The position numbers and the translations under genes are program-made. From Acanthosepion pharaonis (lineage: Eukaryota > Mollusca > Cephalopoda > Sepiida > Sepiidae), in contig CAHIKZ030000804.1 of NCBI GenBank assembly GCA_903632075.3, positions 1,449,501-1,513,500 of the forward strand: a stretch of 64,000 nt of DNA, given 5' to 3'. The notes beneath the pieces were generated by a model. That model saw only the letters and a program-made list of their open reading frames with translations, was not told the origin of the DNA and made no database searches. Shown in pieces: positions 25,339-36,489 of this stretch (position 1 is the first letter of the stretch; every line of letters starts with the position of its first letter).

Positions 25339-25439
25339 TAACAACGAACACTGCCACAAATTACACACTGTATTCGGAAAAGAAAATATGCCTATAACTT
25401 TAAAAGCAGACACACAATCCATACATCCAGTTATAGAGT

Positions 25440-25515
25440 GAAAATAATATCAAACTTGAAAATGGCTAAATATATAGCCGAGATCGCTAGGAATTACAGA
25501 TCATTGGAACATTTT
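25440..25515 (+). repeat. Dispersed repeat with GAAAATGGCTAAA motif, copy 1
   Basis: CTTGAAAATGGCTAAATATA, then TAGCCGAGATCGCT, matches the reverse complement of about 57,720-57,785, where it reads TAGCCGAAAGCGCTCGG. This pattern resembles the 3' ends of Penelope-like and related retroposons, but no protein remnant is attached here. Confidence 0.5.
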
Positions 25516-25661
25516 CTACATATTCTGCTTCCAGAACAGAAAACAATTATTCGATCAAAAGAAGAAAAAAAAAAATAATGGAAAGCTTAACGCAGTATGT
25601 TGTCTTTTGTCTTTAATAAATATTTTTAAATGGGGATTGTTTCGAAGTACACACGCACAAG

Positions 25662-25724
<63 letters not shown>
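25662..25724. repeat. (TA)n microsatellite
   Basis: Pure TA run. Confidence 0.95.
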
Positions 25725-25728
<4 letters not shown>

Positions 25729-26249
25729 GCACCATGCATCCTGACGATTTGAAAGAAATATTTATAGATATATGATTTGCTTTTTTACGGTTTATCAACC
25801 ATTTGATAATTATTTAAGGCCGAAAAATATTTTAGGTTTTAAGAATAATTCTTTCTTTGCATTCAAGCGATTTGGGAGAAAGAAAGAGAAAACGAAGAAA
25901 AAAGAAAGAAAAAATAATACGAGACGGGTCATAGGCGAACACACACACACATGGCTTAAGAGACGGAATGAGGAGGAAAAAGGTTATAGTTGATAGGTAT
26001 CAGATGTCGAAAATATCTAGGTCACCTACGAACAAGCGTTGACCGATTTCCGCTTGTCCACGAAAAATGGAATTTTGTTATCAATGGATGTCACCAAAAG
26101 AAGAAATCCATTGTTGAACATTGACGAAACACAGACAGTCTTCCCTGGGTAAAGAATTAAATAATCCCACACAAGAAGTTTTCACTGGCTAATTTTTTTT
26201 TTCTTTTGACAGAATAAACTTTGCCCTGTGATGATAAAGATTTTTTTTT
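25725..26249. other. Spacer upstream of LTR-like block
   Basis: No gene recognised. A purine-rich stretch (about 25,870-25,920) gives a lysine-rich open frame that looks like composition only. The true left end of the LTR-like block could lie within this spacer. Confidence 0.4.
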
Positions 26250-26490
26250 GTTATCAACACATGGCCGAAAGGAAAAATGAAATATTTTTATTTTTGCTTT
26301 AGAGACGCCAGGTAGGCTAGAAAAATTTCTTTCTTAGGCCATGTCCAATTAGCGATAAACTGCTTGACAAACGCCACGTGTTAAAACCAAGAGTGTCACA
26401 TCGGCCGCTCATGATAAGGGCGATTTAATTAATTTTTTTTTAGTTAAGCAAGGTATTTCTTTCCCAAAACAAAGCCACGGGTTGTTCACG

Positions 26491-26655
26491 CCCGACCAAG
26501 ACGTCATTGGCCAAGTGGATCACATGACGCACGAAGGAGGAAGAAAGATACCCGACTAAGACGTCATTGGCCAAGTGGATCACATGACGCACGAAGGAGG
26601 AGGAAAGATACCCGACCAGGACCTCATTGGCCGAGAGCGGTCCCGTGACGCACTA
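26491..26655 (+). promoter_or_regulatory. Three tandem 60-bp promoter-like modules in LTR block A
   Basis: Two full copies (26,491-26,550 and 26,551-26,610) and a partial third copy (from 26,611). Each has GACGTCATTGGCC, a CRE-like core fused to an inverted CCAAT box, and CACATGACGCAC, an E-box-like site. The third copy is more diverged (ACCTCATTGGCC). Repeated upstream modules of this sort are typical of U3 enhancers; activity is inference. Confidence 0.65.
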
Positions 26656-27464
26656 AAAAAAATCTGTCGACGCCTCTATCAGAGTGTAAGTGTGAGAAGC
26701 CGATATGAAGAAGTGGGGAAGGTAGTGCACGCCCCTCAGAAACACGGTATGAGAGTGGGAGTGAGAAAAGAGTTACCAAAAATGGAAAAGAGTGAAAAAT
26801 ACCTAACCAGAAATAAGAAGGGTGGATACGTATTTAGAATTATCGAAGAACCCCTGGCGCCGAGAGACCCACCCCAGTTTTGACGTCGTCAATAAAAACG
26901 AAGCCCCACCAGACAGAAATCAGTTTGAGTTCAGCCGCGGACCCTGGCGAGAAGTTTTGAGCCCCGGACGGCAGGCAGAGATCAGTGCCCAGTGTTGAAA
27001 CCGCATCAAGATAGCTGACCAAGATTCACGCACACTTTTGGACTCTTCTTCAACCAAGAACAAGTAGTTTGAAGAGCGACATAGAATCAGACCACAGAAA
27101 TAATTTTTTCGACATTCGTCCAAAGACACACCGAAACACAAATTTCTTAGAGAGCAGACAACTTGAAGTACCGAAAATAATAGACATAAAAAGTTTGTTA
27201 CATTTTTCTTTGATACTTTGGACTTTGTGAGTTTTCATTTTTTTTCTCTTTTATACATAATTGTGTGTTATCACCCCCGTTGAACTCAGCTTGCATTACG
27301 GCCCCAACCCCTGTTTGATCTCGTCTGTCTAAGATCAATTCACAACGTGGGTAGGCAGACTGGAGATCAGTGCAGTTACCCCGGTAACCAGGCGTTGGAA
27401 GCAGGTTGGGAACGGCGAGGCTGGTATCAATCTAACCAGATTCCCGAATCCCAAAGGGTTAGAA

Positions 27465-27677
27465 CGTCACGTTTGTAGCAGCGACACCCGGACGGGGCGA
27501 CGAGGAGCGAACAGCTGACGCTGCGGCGAAGACGTCACAATTGGTGCTGTTTAGGGACGTCACAACTGGCGCCGTGGTAGATCAGGATAGAACGTCACAC
27601 TCGGCGCTGCGACCGGGGGATCACGTCACACCTGGTACCGTGACCAAAGGATCAGAGCCTGGGGCAGCCACGTCACG

Positions 27678-27680
<3 letters not shown>
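27465..27680 (+). repeat. Array of CGTCAC + primer-binding-site-like motifs, block A
   Basis: CGTCAC recurs at 27,465, 27,533, 27,558, 27,593, 27,624 and 27,671. The first five are followed by a variant of TGGCGCTGYGACC: TTTGTAGCAGCGAC, TTGGTGCTG, CTGGCGCCGTGG, TCGGCGCTGCGACC and CTGGTACCGTGACC. Four of the five are then followed by GGA. LTR elements normally have a single TGG-starting primer-binding site just after the 5' LTR; here it looks multiplied. Confidence 0.6.

Positions 27681-27722
<42 letters not shown>
27678..27722. repeat. (TA)n microsatellite
   Basis: Pure TA run that truncates the LTR-like block on its right. Confidence 0.95.
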
Positions 27723-27725
<3 letters not shown>

Positions 27726-27812
27726 AGTAAGATATATATAATCCGGTGTTCTTATATATATTTTTTTATTTTTACAAAATAGTGCTCAATGGAAATTTAC
27801 AGCGCACTTATG

Positions 27813-28069
27813 TTATAAATTAATTGATTTAAAATATGTTTATTCGTTACACAGTTCTAACCATGTTTCAAAAATGGAAGGTGAATGCTCGAATTTAATT
27901 TTGTAATAAAATTACAGACACTAGTTCCATTTCATCCTCAAGTGAGGATGAAATGGAACTAATGTCTTTAATGTAATTACAGAATTAAATTCGAGCTTTC
28001 ACCTTCCATTTTTTAAACATGGTTAGAACTGTCTAGCGAAAAAAACATATTTTTAAAACAAATTAATTC

Positions 28070-28073
<4 letters not shown>
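27813..28073. mobile_element. Near-perfect 260-bp palindrome (foldback/MITE-like element)
   Basis: Two arms of about 130 bp are reverse complements with few differences. The centre is CATCCTCA-AG-TGAGGATG at 27,933-27,950. The outer ends are TTATAAATTAATT on the left and AATTAATTCATAA on the right, next to a TA tract. A single arm recurs at 56,691-56,755. No open frame. A terminal-inverted-repeat MITE or a foldback element inserted at TA is the likeliest identity. Confidence 0.75.

Positions 28074-28129
<56 letters not shown>
28074..28129. repeat. (TA)n microsatellite
   Basis: Pure TA run abutting the palindrome's right end. Confidence 0.95.
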
Positions 28130-28131
<2 letters not shown>

Positions 28132-29324
28132 GATTACAATTGCAATTTATTTGGATTTGTTTCGATTTATTGAGCATTAGAATCAAGGAATTAAACAACA
28201 ATACGGGATAAAAGGTAAGAAACTTTAGACAAAATTTCTACAGATAAAAGCTGTTCATTTATGTTTTTAATAGTTTATTATATATAATTCTCTATATATG
28301 TGAAGAGTCGATAACTTTAATATAAAGAACGCAAATCGACTAAGTTTATTTCTTCACAAAATATATGAACTTATATGTAAAACATGTTACATTTCAGGGA
28401 GATACATTTAAGTAGGCCAAAACTACTGACTTCCACTTTTAAAGCGATCTCCTCAAATTGTTCTCAAGCAGTGATCTATATTATGTCGTAGTTGCAACTT
28501 TTCTTTCAGAGAATCAATTTAATTAAATAAGTAAGCAATTTAAGTAGAAAATCTCACAACTAAAGGAATATATATTTTTTACAATAATAACCAAATTGTA
28601 AAAGGCCCTAGAGCCAGTAGAGGTAGAAGTTTACATATGAGCCAAATTTTCTGCGGATACTTGGGGAACATAACAGTTAAACATTAACATGTCATGGAGA
28701 AAGCATCCACTTGTGAATCGGTTTCATAAACAGTGATTAGTAGGAAGAAAATTGTTTCAGTGGAAATTAAATCTCGACAATAGAATACAAGTTGAATGAT
28801 GGTGGTTGGCTACATGTTTTGTCTTAGCTGTGATGTTTAGAACATGTAGAATTAAAGAATCTTGTCCCTCTGAGGACGTTAAATGGGGACGAGGCTTAGC
28901 GCAGTAGAAGCTTGCAACGTTTTGTCTGTGAGAAAGTGGTGGTAGGGTGGAAAACTGTTCCTGACAAGGACGCAGAGAGTCTTTTTAACTCTGCCGAGAC
29001 TGGGAATGTCCACCAAATATATGGCAGCAAATCATTTGAAAAAGCCAAATACAAAAATGTTATGAAATAAAAACAAAGCAAACGTATTTTTAACGTTGTC
29101 TATGGAATTATTTGTATACAGGACACAAGACATACGCTTGGTTGACCATTATATGAGATTATCAAGGACAGATATCGCTCATAAAAACGAATTTAATTAA
29201 TACCTATATTTTATGTCAGATTTTCACACGGGTATATTTAAAAAGTTAGTTACAATTTATGTCCGAACATCAAGCGGATATACACATTGATTTTCAGCTT
29301 TATATATTGCATATATTAGTCTAC

Positions 29325-29327
<3 letters not shown>
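28130..29327. other. AT-rich sequence, nothing recognised
   Basis: About 1.2 kb with no identified gene. A slightly GC-richer patch at 28,870-29,020 holds a minus-strand open frame of 61 codons without any motif I know. Confidence 0.4.
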
Positions 29328-29396
<69 letters not shown>

Positions 29397-29406
29397 GTAT
29401 GTATGT

Positions 29407-29437
<31 letters not shown>
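29328..29437. repeat. (TA)n(TG)n(TA)n compound microsatellite
   Basis: A TA run, a TG/TATG block, then a second TA run. Confidence 0.95.
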
Positions 29438-29441
<4 letters not shown>

Positions 29442-29519
29442 CAGATTATATACATACAATTCAAAATTAAATTATGATAAATATTTAAACTTTGCATGGA
29501 TGAAGTTGTTAATCTTTCT

Positions 29520-30125
29520 GCCTCTCTCTCTTGTCTTGTAACGGCATTCTCCCGGGGTGGGTTGAGCCGCCTCCAATTGAATTAACCGCATCGCCCGTCA
29601 AGGCTATCCAGCCCCGTCGATCGGCAGCAGAATCGACGGCATGATCAAGCCATTCGGGATTCTAGCGTCGGACCCCGAATACGCGAGGACAGGACACGAG
29701 TTCCATATCTGCTTTGACCGTTGCGACCCACGTGTTGTGTTGACCACTTACACGCTTCCTCCAACTAGTGGGTGCGTTTGGCGCCACCAGTTTACGGACG
29801 AACTCATCAGCAGCTCGCCACAGCACGTGCCAGAACCACCGGAGTCTCCTGTTAAGCAGAGTTTCTTACATGCCCAGAATGTTGCATCTGGCGCGGTTGG
29901 ACGAGTTGGGGATCCGGTCGGAGATGCGCAAGCGCAGGATACGGCGGAGGCAGTAGTGATCGAAGACCTCAAGCTTATAAAGATCTTCTCTTCGCAGTGG
30001 CCAGGTCTCACAACCATAGAGAAGAATTTTTCTGACCATGGCTTCGTAGATTCGCAACTTCGTGGATCGTCTTATCTCCTGGCGAGACCAAAGTCATTTT
30101 TGAAGAAGGACAACTGTAGCTTTAA
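29520..30125 (-). pseudogene. LINE ORF2 C-terminal fragment (RTE-like)
   Basis: Minus strand reads EIRRSTKLRIYEAMV, then LLYGCETWPLRREDLYKLE, then FDHYCLRRILRLRISDRI, followed after a stop by LRWFWHVLRR. Further on come NPEWLDHAVDSAADRRGW and IALTGDAVNSIGGGSTHPG. This is the standard order at the C-terminus of RTE-like reverse transcriptases (LLYGCETW, L-x-x-F-x-x-x-CLR-x-IL, LRW-x-GHV). In-frame stops lie after NILGM and in the middle, so the copy is dead. A plus-strand open frame of 162 codons over the same bases is an antisense shadow. Confidence 0.85.
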
Positions 30126-30415
30126 GTAATTTGTATTTAAATATAGAAGCGAGGTTTTTAAAAACTACTACTTCATTTTTACGTAAGGAATTATATACCT
30201 GTTCTGCAAAGTCCTATGCTATTAGAAGTTCCATGAAGATACCAATTGTCAGTCACGCATTTGTCACTGATGTTTCCCAGGGCTCTGAAACATTTAGTAG
30301 CATCGAGTAACTTATTGTTGTGTGAATGTTGTCGAAGTTAAATTATATCGGGTACCAGATATTTTTATCACCTTCAAACCCGCGCGTAATTGTACTTACA
30401 TACATACGTTTACAC

Positions 30416-30417
30416 AG

Positions 30418-30497
<80 letters not shown>
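30416..30497. repeat. (CA)n(TA)n microsatellite
   Basis: CA repeats passing into TA repeats, ending ACATATG. Confidence 0.95.
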
Positions 30498-30501
<4 letters not shown>

Positions 30502-30539
30502 GTTTGGAGGTACAACATTTATATATAGTTTTAAAAACA

Positions 30540-31347
30540 AGGAATGCATTGATTTTAATTTTAAAAGTGTCTAGGGCCTTTTTCAGCCAACATCTCATCA
30601 GGCGACAATCGTTGGATCAGCGAAAAGAATATTAACGATAATGAAGAGCAAAAAGAGGGGGAAACACACTAAAATAACAAACAAGTATATATACTTGAAA
30701 CGAGGGGAGGGGAAATAATCGTGTAAATAAATTAGCGAGGGACAGTTAAAATAAAATATCCCCCAACAGATTAAGAGACATTACAAATTCTTTCTGCCGG
30801 CAGAGAGAAGGTTTCCTTAATCCTATGCAGACCGATTCCAAAATCATCAAATGTTGTTGGAATCGGCTGTATGAATAATTTTAAACCACTCTTTTTTAAA
30901 CAACTTGGCGCAGGCTATATTCTCAACTAAATGTTGAGCAATAGCCGATTCCATATTCATGGGGGGAAGATAGCATATTCTATCTATCTTACCAAGTCGT
31001 ATTTTGGAAGGTACGTGCTGATTGATTCTAGTTTGCAAATGCAAGGTTGTCCGCCCCACATAACCAGCAGCACACTGGCAATTAAATTCATATACTAAAT
31101 TACTCAATTTGATGTAGGGCAATACATCCTTGCGAAAAGACGGAAACGCAGACCTAGTTCGAAACATGCTACGTAAAGCAACTGATGGGAAACAACCGGA
31201 AACCGACTTGCTAACCTGCTTAATTAAGCCCTGACCCCTATCGCCAATATATATATATATATATATATAACACAAGTACACATCAAGTGCTCCAGACCAG
31301 CTGCAATTTTCTGCTGAGCACCGTGCTTCATCAAAGTTTTGGCCCAT
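30540..31347 (-). pseudogene. Penelope-like element fragment with GIY-YIG-type endonuclease
   Basis: The minus-strand frame 31,347-30,847 contains FPSFRKDVLPYIKLSNLVYEF, split here as FPSFRKDVLPY and IKLSNLVYEF, then CQCAAGYVGRTTLHLQTRIN and QHVPSKI. This matches the C-terminal region of Penelope-like elements: K-D-x-L-P, the N-x-VY-x-x-x-C segment and the YVG-x-T-x-x-x-L-x-x-R-x-x-x-H core of GIY-YIG nucleases. The N-terminal reverse transcriptase is absent; a short (TA)n at 31,246-31,270 interrupts the frame upstream. About 300 bp of likely 3' sequence follows the stop. Confidence 0.75.
31246..31270. repeat. Short (TA)n tract inside the Penelope-like fragment
   Basis: Encodes IYIYIYI in the overlapping frame and marks the likely truncation point of the Penelope-like remnant. 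Confidence 0.9.
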
Positions 31348-31439
31348 TACGCTCAGTAAATCTCCACACGGTGGACCCGAAACAGCTGTATGATATTACG
31401 TTGCAACCGGTCTATGTTACTTGGATGCGACTCGATAAG

Positions 31440-32370
31440 AATTTATGGGTAATCTATACACTGCCTTCCATAGCTTTTTCACCAACAAGCCTTTATCATC
31501 TTATCCGGCTTTTGGATCCCAGCACAATTGAAGGATCTCGTTAGAGTGGCTGCAAGAAATCCTCTACAGCCAACAACAAATGACACCAGGGTATAGCCAT
31601 ATCCTCTCTCACGGACTTCAGCCACCAGTTCCTCATACCAAAGCAACTTTCTTTTATGCTCCTCTTCAATCCCTTCTTCCTATGCTACTGTCAGTTCGCC
31701 AAACAACAGATGTTGCTTCTCAATATCAACTAAAACCAGAACTGGTCTCAGACCAGATACAATGACCTTCACTGGCAGTGTAGCATCAACCAACACTCTC
31801 CATTTCCTTGTGTTTTCCGACCTGGTCTTCTGCCTTGTGACAGAAACACCTTGCTTCAGGAAGGCTACCCTTCGCAGGTTCATCGAGGGTATGCTAGCAT
31901 TTCTTTCAGCTGCTGCCACGACCTCCAGAACCAAGATATGTCTGAAGGTAAACCAGCCATTCTGTAGCGCCATTGGATAGGCTGACAGTATGTGGCGCAG
32001 TTTTCCATAAGCACCACACAAACGACAGGAGGGTGACACCTGCACTCCCCATATCTTCAAATTTGCCGGTAATGCTGCCCCATCATATTGCTTCCTGTAT
32101 GAGTAACCTCAAATGTCCTGCGCCTAGATGCCACCAATCAGACCCAGTGATCTGAACATTCACAATATCCTCCCAGTTAAGCAATCGACCCTGCTGAGCC
32201 TGCTGGACAGTCCGAACTAAACGTCTCTCCTCTTCGAGTTTTCGAACTCCCTGTTCCTGTAACATGCGTTGCTCCTGTCTACTGGCCTCTGACCAGAATC
32301 TCTCCCTCTCAACTTGACCAAGTCCAGCACGACCATACTTTGTAACACCTTGAACTTCTGCTTGCTATAC
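31440..32370 (-). pseudogene. Non-LTR retrotransposon C-terminal fragment with zinc-finger RT tail
   Basis: Minus strand reads VTKYGRAGLGQVERERFW, EEERRLVRTVQQAQQGRLLN, DWWHLGAGHLRLLIQ, then CRLCGAYGKLRHILSAYP and GWFTFRHILVLEVV. Further on come HKRKLLWYEELVAEVRERGY and VVGCRGFLAATLTRSF. The C-x2-C-x7-H-x4-P finger followed by G-x-x-x-x-RH-x-x-VL is the zf-RVT arrangement at the end of R2-like and related retrotransposon proteins. The order is preserved over about 900 bp, with stops and frame changes (LIQEAI stop, TVA stop). It lies just upstream of the Penelope-like fragment in the same orientation. Confidence 0.75.
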
Positions 32371-32378
32371 CATCACTT

Positions 32379-32379
<1 letters not shown>

Positions 32380-32471
<92 letters not shown>
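32380..32471. repeat. (CA)n(TA)n microsatellite
   Basis: CA run followed by TA run, about 90 bp. Confidence 0.95.
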
Positions 32472-32472
<1 letters not shown>

Positions 32473-32596
32473 CTTCAATCGATATTGTAGGCGTCAATTC
32501 GTATTTGAAATAGATGCCCCATTTTTTAAACAGTGTTCATTACGTCGGTTAGGCTGCACATTCGAACTTAATTTCGGATTCAAAATAAATCCAGTG

Positions 32597-32608
32597 TATA
32601 TATATATA

Positions 32609-32692
<84 letters not shown>
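32597..32692. repeat. (TA)n microsatellite
   Basis: Long TA run with one TTTATA interruption. Confidence 0.95.
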
Positions 32693-32694
<2 letters not shown>

Positions 32695-33181
32695 ATTGTT
32701 AATATTAAAAAAGTCACAGGCTGTGAACTAATAGATTCCTCGTGAAACTGTCACAAAAAAATGTATATGCGTGCGTATATTCGTTGAGATTAGATTTTTC
32801 AAACCGTTTCTTTTTATTGTTCTGTTCATACACAGAAATGAGACGATGTAGTGCCTTTTGTTAATTATGTTGTAAATTGTAAAGCATAGGTTCTTTTAGC
32901 AAAAAAAAAAAATAAAAATAAAAACAAATATGTTGTTTGAAATCACTAGTTTACAAAATAATCTGTAAGATTATATTTTCTTTCCATACCCAAGATTATT
33001 ACGAAACTCCGGATATAAAGAAATTACAAATGAAGTTTTACATCCTCATTCATTTATTCGTATATCTGAATATAAATTGCAGCTTAAAAACATCGTTTAT
33101 GCAGCTATTTTAAAAAAATATATTTCATATTTGTAGCCTTAATCTTTTAATGATCTTCAGCATCAGTACTTGAAATTTGCC

Positions 33182-33185
<4 letters not shown>
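32693..33185. other. AT-rich sequence, nothing recognised
   Basis: No gene or repeat identified. Confidence 0.45.
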
Positions 33186-33233
<48 letters not shown>

Positions 33234-33254
33234 TAGATAGATAGATAGATAGAT
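33186..33254. repeat. (TA)n(GATA)n microsatellite
   Basis: TA run followed by six or so GATA units. Confidence 0.95.
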
Positions 33255-35575
33255 ACAGAAATACCTTCGGCTATTCAAATTGGTATCTCGGTTTATCACG
33301 AAGGAAGAGTTTGAATACACATTGTAATCATTCTACTTTTAAGCGTAAAATTTTAACCATCTTCTTTTTAATTTGAAAAGCTGTAGATAAATATGCTGTT
33401 GATATATTCCATATTCGAAAAATGTTCATTGTTAGAAAATAAATAGTAACCGTATTGGTTTCATTGTTCATTTCATGTTGCTTGCATGTTCAACTTGGCT
33501 ACGTCCTAATGAATTTTAGTACAGAGTCTCACATCTATATATAAAATCATTTACTTTGGCAAATAAATTAAATATACTTCAAATTTCCATGTCCTAAATA
33601 TCAAATATTTTTCGTTAAGTCACATTTTAAGGAAAATATTATTCCAATTATTATATTAAGCTTTCTAATTTTCTTTCCACTTTTCTTTACCTCTTGTGTA
33701 TATGTATGTGTCTGCGTGTTAATTCTGATATGTATATTTTTCTGTATATGTAAGCAAATGAATGTATCTGTGCATAAATGTGTACACATTTCTTCCCATC
33801 TCTACTGTCACCAAACATTAAGAGCACTTAACTCACAAATCGATACACACGCGTTCGATGTAGTTTTATTTGGAAAAAATTACAGCTTAATTCTCTAATC
33901 TCTTACGTATGTACACATACACACATCGTAAACAAATATTTTAAGAGGCATCTGAGAAACATACATAGTTTTTGCTTGTTAATTTTGAAAATAAACGTTA
34001 ACCATTTTTCTTAGAAATCAATATTTATCCATTAGATGGCAGCTTCTTCGCAATAACCTTAATTTAATTTCACTATATTACCCATTATGTATCCATAACG
34101 AAAATTTATGAAAATACAGATATTACTGGGTGACACGTCAGGAGAACGTATACATCTCTCCCCGTAAGAGCAACTAAGTATTTTCTTATATATCTCTCCG
34201 GCGCAAACATCTACATAGTTTTCAATTTTTTCCATTGACATTTACTTTTATTTTGAAAGCCTACAATTTGCCCAGTTCCCAGAATAATCTATAAGAAATT
34301 GATCGCAAAAAGGAATTCTATTTCATATTTGAAATAGCCCAAAATTAGAAGCATGACAGTACATGTTCGTGACTAGCAAAGACTCGGATAATGGAACCAC
34401 CGTGTTCCTCACTTCCTGCTCTGTATCACCCGCAGCTATCGTGCAAGCGCGAACAATTAAGCAATAAAAGAAAAAAAAATGAAGACAAAAAGGCAGTGTT
34501 TCCGAATTCATTTCAAAGTCATTGTAACTAACGTCAGTTTACGCAGATAATATCTCAAAACGCTACCATACTTGCTATGAACAGTAGCGACAAGAACTAA
34601 ATCTTTACAAATTCTTTCCAGACCGACTGATTAAAACAGATATATTTTTTTTTAAATTGTATCAATTTAATTTCATTTGAGTTGCGCATTACATTTTTGT
34701 CAAAATATTTTGTTGGATTTGCTTTTTTATGTCTTACAGCTTTTTTGAATATTTTAGAAATTGTTTTATTTCTTTTTAAAAAGTTGATTAAATATAATAA
34801 CATTTCGCATTAAAAATCTCGTTTATATTAATAACACGAAATGTGACATTCATACAAATCCATCTGAAATAAACCGTTTTCTCCTATATATTTTCATACC
34901 CTGATCATGAGGTCACACCGGAAGAAATGCTGGCATTATATAAATAAAAATTCTGTTGTGCAAAAATGGAAGGCGTTTAAGCATAAGTCATCTGTTTTGT
35001 AATTTGAAATAATTTAGCTATTTTGACAATCTCTAAACATCCACACACACACATACACTAAATTCAAACGTTTGAGACTAACACTAGGAATTGTTTCTAA
35101 AAATTGGCCGCAAAAAGAGTTGTTTTTAATTGTGAATAAGAGAAAAATATTATACAAGCCTAACAACAAGTGAGACGTGATTCTGTATTAGAAATTTTAT
35201 TATGGCAAAAAGAAATAGCATTTCATGTTTAAATTCTAGATTGATTACTACAGCACATTTTTTGGGGCATTCACTGGAAATGTTTCACAAAGCATAAGTT
35301 TGATAATTGACCCCATTCTTTTTTCAGTGAATCTAAAATCTATTTTACATTTTTTCACTCTATTGTCAAGTTCATCTAATGCTAATTCTGGAAGTCGGTT
35401 TAATCTTTTGGAAGTAGGTTTTTATATAATAGATTTTTTAATAATTAAGTAAGGCTGTGAAATATTTGTCAATTAACAAAGGTATGGAAGGATGTGGCGA
35501 CTAAAATTAATTTATCCTCGCTTCTATGCAATATATATTTAGGTTTTATGTATGCCTGTACACACGCACAAACAC
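33255..35575. other. 2.3 kb AT-rich sequence, nothing recognised
   Basis: Several short open frames exist but none has a family motif or codon-like composition. No transposon remnant was recognised. The longest featureless stretch in this half of the window. Confidence 0.45.
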
Positions 35576-35794
<219 letters not shown>

Positions 35795-35959
35795 AAATAG
35801 AATCTACATCTATGAGAATATATGCAACTATAATTAAAATTTGTACTCTGTAAATTTCCTAGAATGTAAATATATCTTTTTAAAAGAATGCAAATATAAC
35901 TTGTTTTATGCTTTTAATTTCACAAATATCTGAGAATATATTTCAACAGACAAACACAA

Positions 35960-36000
35960 ACAAAAACAAACACACACACATATATATACATATCTATCTA

Positions 36001-36041
<41 letters not shown>
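35960..36041. repeat. (CA)n(TA)n microsatellite with TATC units
   Basis: CAAA/CA repeats, then TATC and TA repeats. Confidence 0.9.
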
Positions 36042-36042
<1 letters not shown>

Positions 36043-36489
36043 GAAGAATTACGTGCATTCAATTAATTAACATATTTGAAGTTTGAGAATACATTATATT
36101 TGAAATAATCATTTACGCATGTATGGAGTCATTCGCGTATTAATGAGAATACAAAAATAAGTCAAATTTAACAAATTGCGATGGAGTGATACCTAACTGG
36201 CAAAAGAAAAACATATACAACTTGTGATGGTTATATTTTCGACATTTTACATTTTGGCGTAGGTGCGTTAATTATTTATGTATTTTTTTTTTAAATTTGT
36301 CGACTCTACAGATTAATAGGTTTAGGTTTGAACCGTCTGTGAGAAAAAGAGCACCATGACGCAATGCACACAACAAGAATTTTGAAAATGACATTCTCTT
36401 CTACTTGGAATTCCTACCGGAAGCTTAAACAGGAACAATTCCGTGTGTTTGTGTGTCGATCTGATCACAATTCAGAAAGAATTGAATCA
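36042..36489. other. AT-rich sequence upstream of mariner remnant
   Basis: Nothing recognised; may include unrecognisable 5' parts of the mariner copy. Confidence 0.4.

Larger units (their letters stand above)
26250..27680 (+). mobile_element. LTR-like block A (LTR plus leader, or solo LTR)
   Basis: Aligns by eye with the reverse complement of 62,270-63,545 over most of its length. Shared blocks include ATTAGCGA, AGCAAG, CATTGGC, TTTAGAATTATC, GACCAAGATTCACGC (TGACTAAGATTCACGC in the other copy), CAGCTTGCATTACGG, CACAACGTGGGTAGG, GGTAACCAG-CGTTGGA and AATCTAACCAGATTCCC. No gag or pol frame follows; the (TA)n tract at 27,678 ends it. I infer an LTR because of a promoter-like region, two diverged copies in opposite orientation and primer-binding-like motifs at the end. 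Both ends are approximate. Confidence 0.6.

Noticed and set aside
29641..30129. Plus-strand open frame of 162 codons
   Set aside because: It is antisense to a clear LINE C-terminus (LLYGCETW block) and has no motif of its own.
30575..30610. Hammerhead ribozyme at the Penelope-like 3' end
   Set aside because: CTGATGA and GAAA are present, but only two bases separate the upstream GTC from CTGATGA, so stem I cannot form and stem II is unconvincing.
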